Below the pieces are notes generated by a model, which saw only the letters and a list, made by a program, of their open reading frames with translations, had not been told where the DNA came from and ran no database searches. From Glandiceps talaboti (Eukaryota > Hemichordata > Enteropneusta > Spengelidae), in contig NC_135561.1 in the NCBI RefSeq assembly GCF_964340395.1, positions 12,118,961 through 12,182,960 on the forward strand: DNA of 64,000 nt, in the 5' to 3' direction. Positions 61,840 to 64,000 of this stretch are shown here, one piece after another. Position numbers and translations under genes: made by a program. The stretch's first letter is position 1; each line of letters begins with the position of its first letter.

Positions 61840-64000
61840 TTAATTTCTATTTTAAAAAACTAGCTGGTTAGTATGGTTTAATTGAAAGTGTAACTTTACA
61901 ATGCCTTATAGGTTAGACTCGACAGATTTGTAGATATGGAAGACGTCAGTTTATGAATGCGATACACATTAGTATTATGCCACACGGGAATGGTATTAGT
62001 TTGTGTTCTTACATTTGTCATTTAAGCTTAACGTAAATCGGTAAATGCAAAGTCGATTGCTCTTGATTATACGAAAACACCAGCTTTCGTCAGGACGACC
62101 ATATAAAAATGATTACCCATGGGAGATGGGATATATACTCCTCGTCAAATGAGCGTCAGCATACCCATTACAGTATTTTTTGTCGACTTGGAATGCAAAC
62201 AAGCAAACTTGTCAAGATGCATTCTTCTGGTACGAATTAACAAAATACAACAGCAATAAACAAATAGCGAATTGGTCAAACTTTGTGCAAAGGCGTTTGT
62301 TGCCTTAGAACCATCGATCGGATCCTCGCATTCTCTGTTAAGTAAAGCAAACCACGTTCATCAAAGTTCGTTGGAGTTTACTGTCGTAATTGTCATACGT
62401 CGTGACGTTATTATAAGCCTTTTTTCTTTTGCCCAGGGAGAGCAACCAGACACGCTAATGACACATAAACAACATTCGCTCTCGTCTACATGTCTGTCTG
62501 CAGGCTACAACTTACCTTCACATGCTTCGCCTAATGATCCTTTTCCTCTCATCTAAGAATTCTACGCTCAGACTGGTTCTGTATTCTCGCTATTATGTAC
62601 GATGTTGTTCAGAGGAACCCATCATTTTGACCACGGGTTTTTTGCAGAATGTACAAATTGTCGACTCCTAATGCGTGTATGACTGGTTATCATATACCAA
62701 AACACTGCACAAAGATGCCTACCCACTATTCTCGCCGGTGCTGTCATAAATATATATTCGTGTGACTGAAATAGTTATGTGACTCGTGTCCATTTATGAT
62801 GGTGAAATAATAGAATGAATAGCAATTCGTCTATATCATTGAAAAGAAATAACCAAATATGGTTTGATTAGTATGGTGTTCCCTCACATACATGAAACAA
62901 TTTTCAACATAACTATAAACATTGCAGTATGATATAAAATAATTCTAATATCACTCAGAACGCTTTTCCGGCAATGAAAGTCACATGACCTTTTAATATT
63001 ATAATGACCATTAGTTACTTCTAAAACAGTCGATCATGGGTTCCTATCTACCCTTAAATTGTAGAGTTTAAAATGTCACTTTGTATAAAAATAGTTTTCC
63101 CTCCCATTTTAATCGTAAGGCACGACAACGAGTAGACAAAACTAAAATAGTTAGTTACAACATGTTTTCAATACATTTATTATATTTAATTCAGTTTGAG
63201 AAATTCCTAAACACAACCAAAAATATCGAAATGCAATCAATCCAAGAATTAAAAATTGGTGCGTGATAAAAATCCAACAATCGACAAAGATAAAATACAA
63301 ACTTTGAGTTGCCTTTAAACACCCATGGTACTCTAAAGTCACTATTTTTTGTGATGTATATCAGCCATGTTATTTCTAATATGCAAAATTTAAAATAAAG
63401 CGTCAGTGATTCGCACCCAGAAAATTAATTTGAAATTTATCAGAGCTGAGAAATGCTGACCTGAGGCAATACCAAGGATAAATATCTGCGAGATTGGTTA
63501 TCACCTTGAGTTATTAAAATGATAGTATAAACCCATATCGATGACAGATATAATAAACTTATTTTCATCCACGTTATTTTCATGAACACGTTGCATGACC
63601 AACAATTTTCAAACCAATTATCGACAAAGGGATTTTAATTTCTTGATACGCAGATTGCCAATAAATCATAAACGAATTAGGTACATGGAAAATCACTTAG
63701 CATACTTAGAAGTCTTATTTTTACAGTATAAATTCGTTGTATTTATCTGCAGGCGATAATAAGGCTTTATTGAAGTCTACATAAAGTATGCATCTGGTTT
63801 GTGATACAATCATGCATGACAGACAATACCATTATTGTACCTAAATGGATAAAGATGCGAGAATCACGTTCAGTAGGAAATCGTTTGATTATAACGTCGA
63901 CGTGGGTATAAGTAGTATTCAGGATTAAGGACTCTAGAGTAGAAGAAAGTGTCTCAAATAAAACTCTCTGTATATACAACTACAGATCAACAGGTGGATT
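61840..64000. other. Intergenic, nothing recognised
   Basis: The 94-codon plus-strand frame at 62272-62556 has no family signature or splice context. Confidence 0.45.

Noticed and set aside
62272-62556. 94-codon plus-strand frame
   Set aside because: No motif, no convincing promoter or splice context.

Overview
This is a window of nuclear DNA from an invertebrate animal. It is AT-rich and gene-poor, with long introns, GT-AG splice sites, many microsatellites and many decayed transposable elements. The tRNA-derived SINEs and non-LTR retroelement tails would suit a marine invertebrate. The phylum cannot be fixed from the sequence alone; a deuterostome such as a hemichordate or lancelet is only a guess.

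One gene is well supported. A rhodopsin-class (class A) G-protein-coupled receptor of the peptide-receptor type lies on the minus strand from 28961 to 12949. Four coding exons (28599-28961, 14828-15256, 14058-14270, 12949-13101) join through three phase-0 introns to give a complete 385-residue protein. It has seven membrane segments, a DRY motif, the TM3/ECL2 cysteine pair, CWFP in TM6, NPIVY in TM7 and a helix-8 tail with a cysteine. Its cytoplasmic and TM6 sequence looks most like tachykinin, NPY or GPR83-type receptors, but the ligand cannot be assigned. A second, weak exon candidate for a membrane protein lies at 56374-56545 on the minus strand.

Layout: 1-12300, downstream of the receptor, holds dispersed repeats, a GC-richer TIR element (6052-6384) and LINE fragments (3.7 kb, 11.6 kb). 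Receptor exons 4, 3 and 2 lie at 12949-15256, with a LINE 3' end inserted in intron 3. Intron 1 (15257-28598, 13.3 kb) carries a repeat shared with 3 kb, a ~140-bp tandem array, a SINE head, a LINE reverse-transcriptase fragment, TIR and foldback elements and a (TAATC)n retroelement tail. Exon 1 and its upstream region span 28599-29300.

From 29300 to 64000 the window is intergenic. It has a 105-bp duplication with a TA expansion, SINEs, several foldback or MITE-like families, a GIY-YIG retroelement remnant, a 330-bp graded tetranucleotide array and a pair of 405-bp inverted repeats 20 kb apart. The region is dominated by several small inverted-repeat families, most with two copies here. No operon, CRISPR array, rRNA or intact tRNA gene was seen, and no clear previously undescribed multi-gene system.
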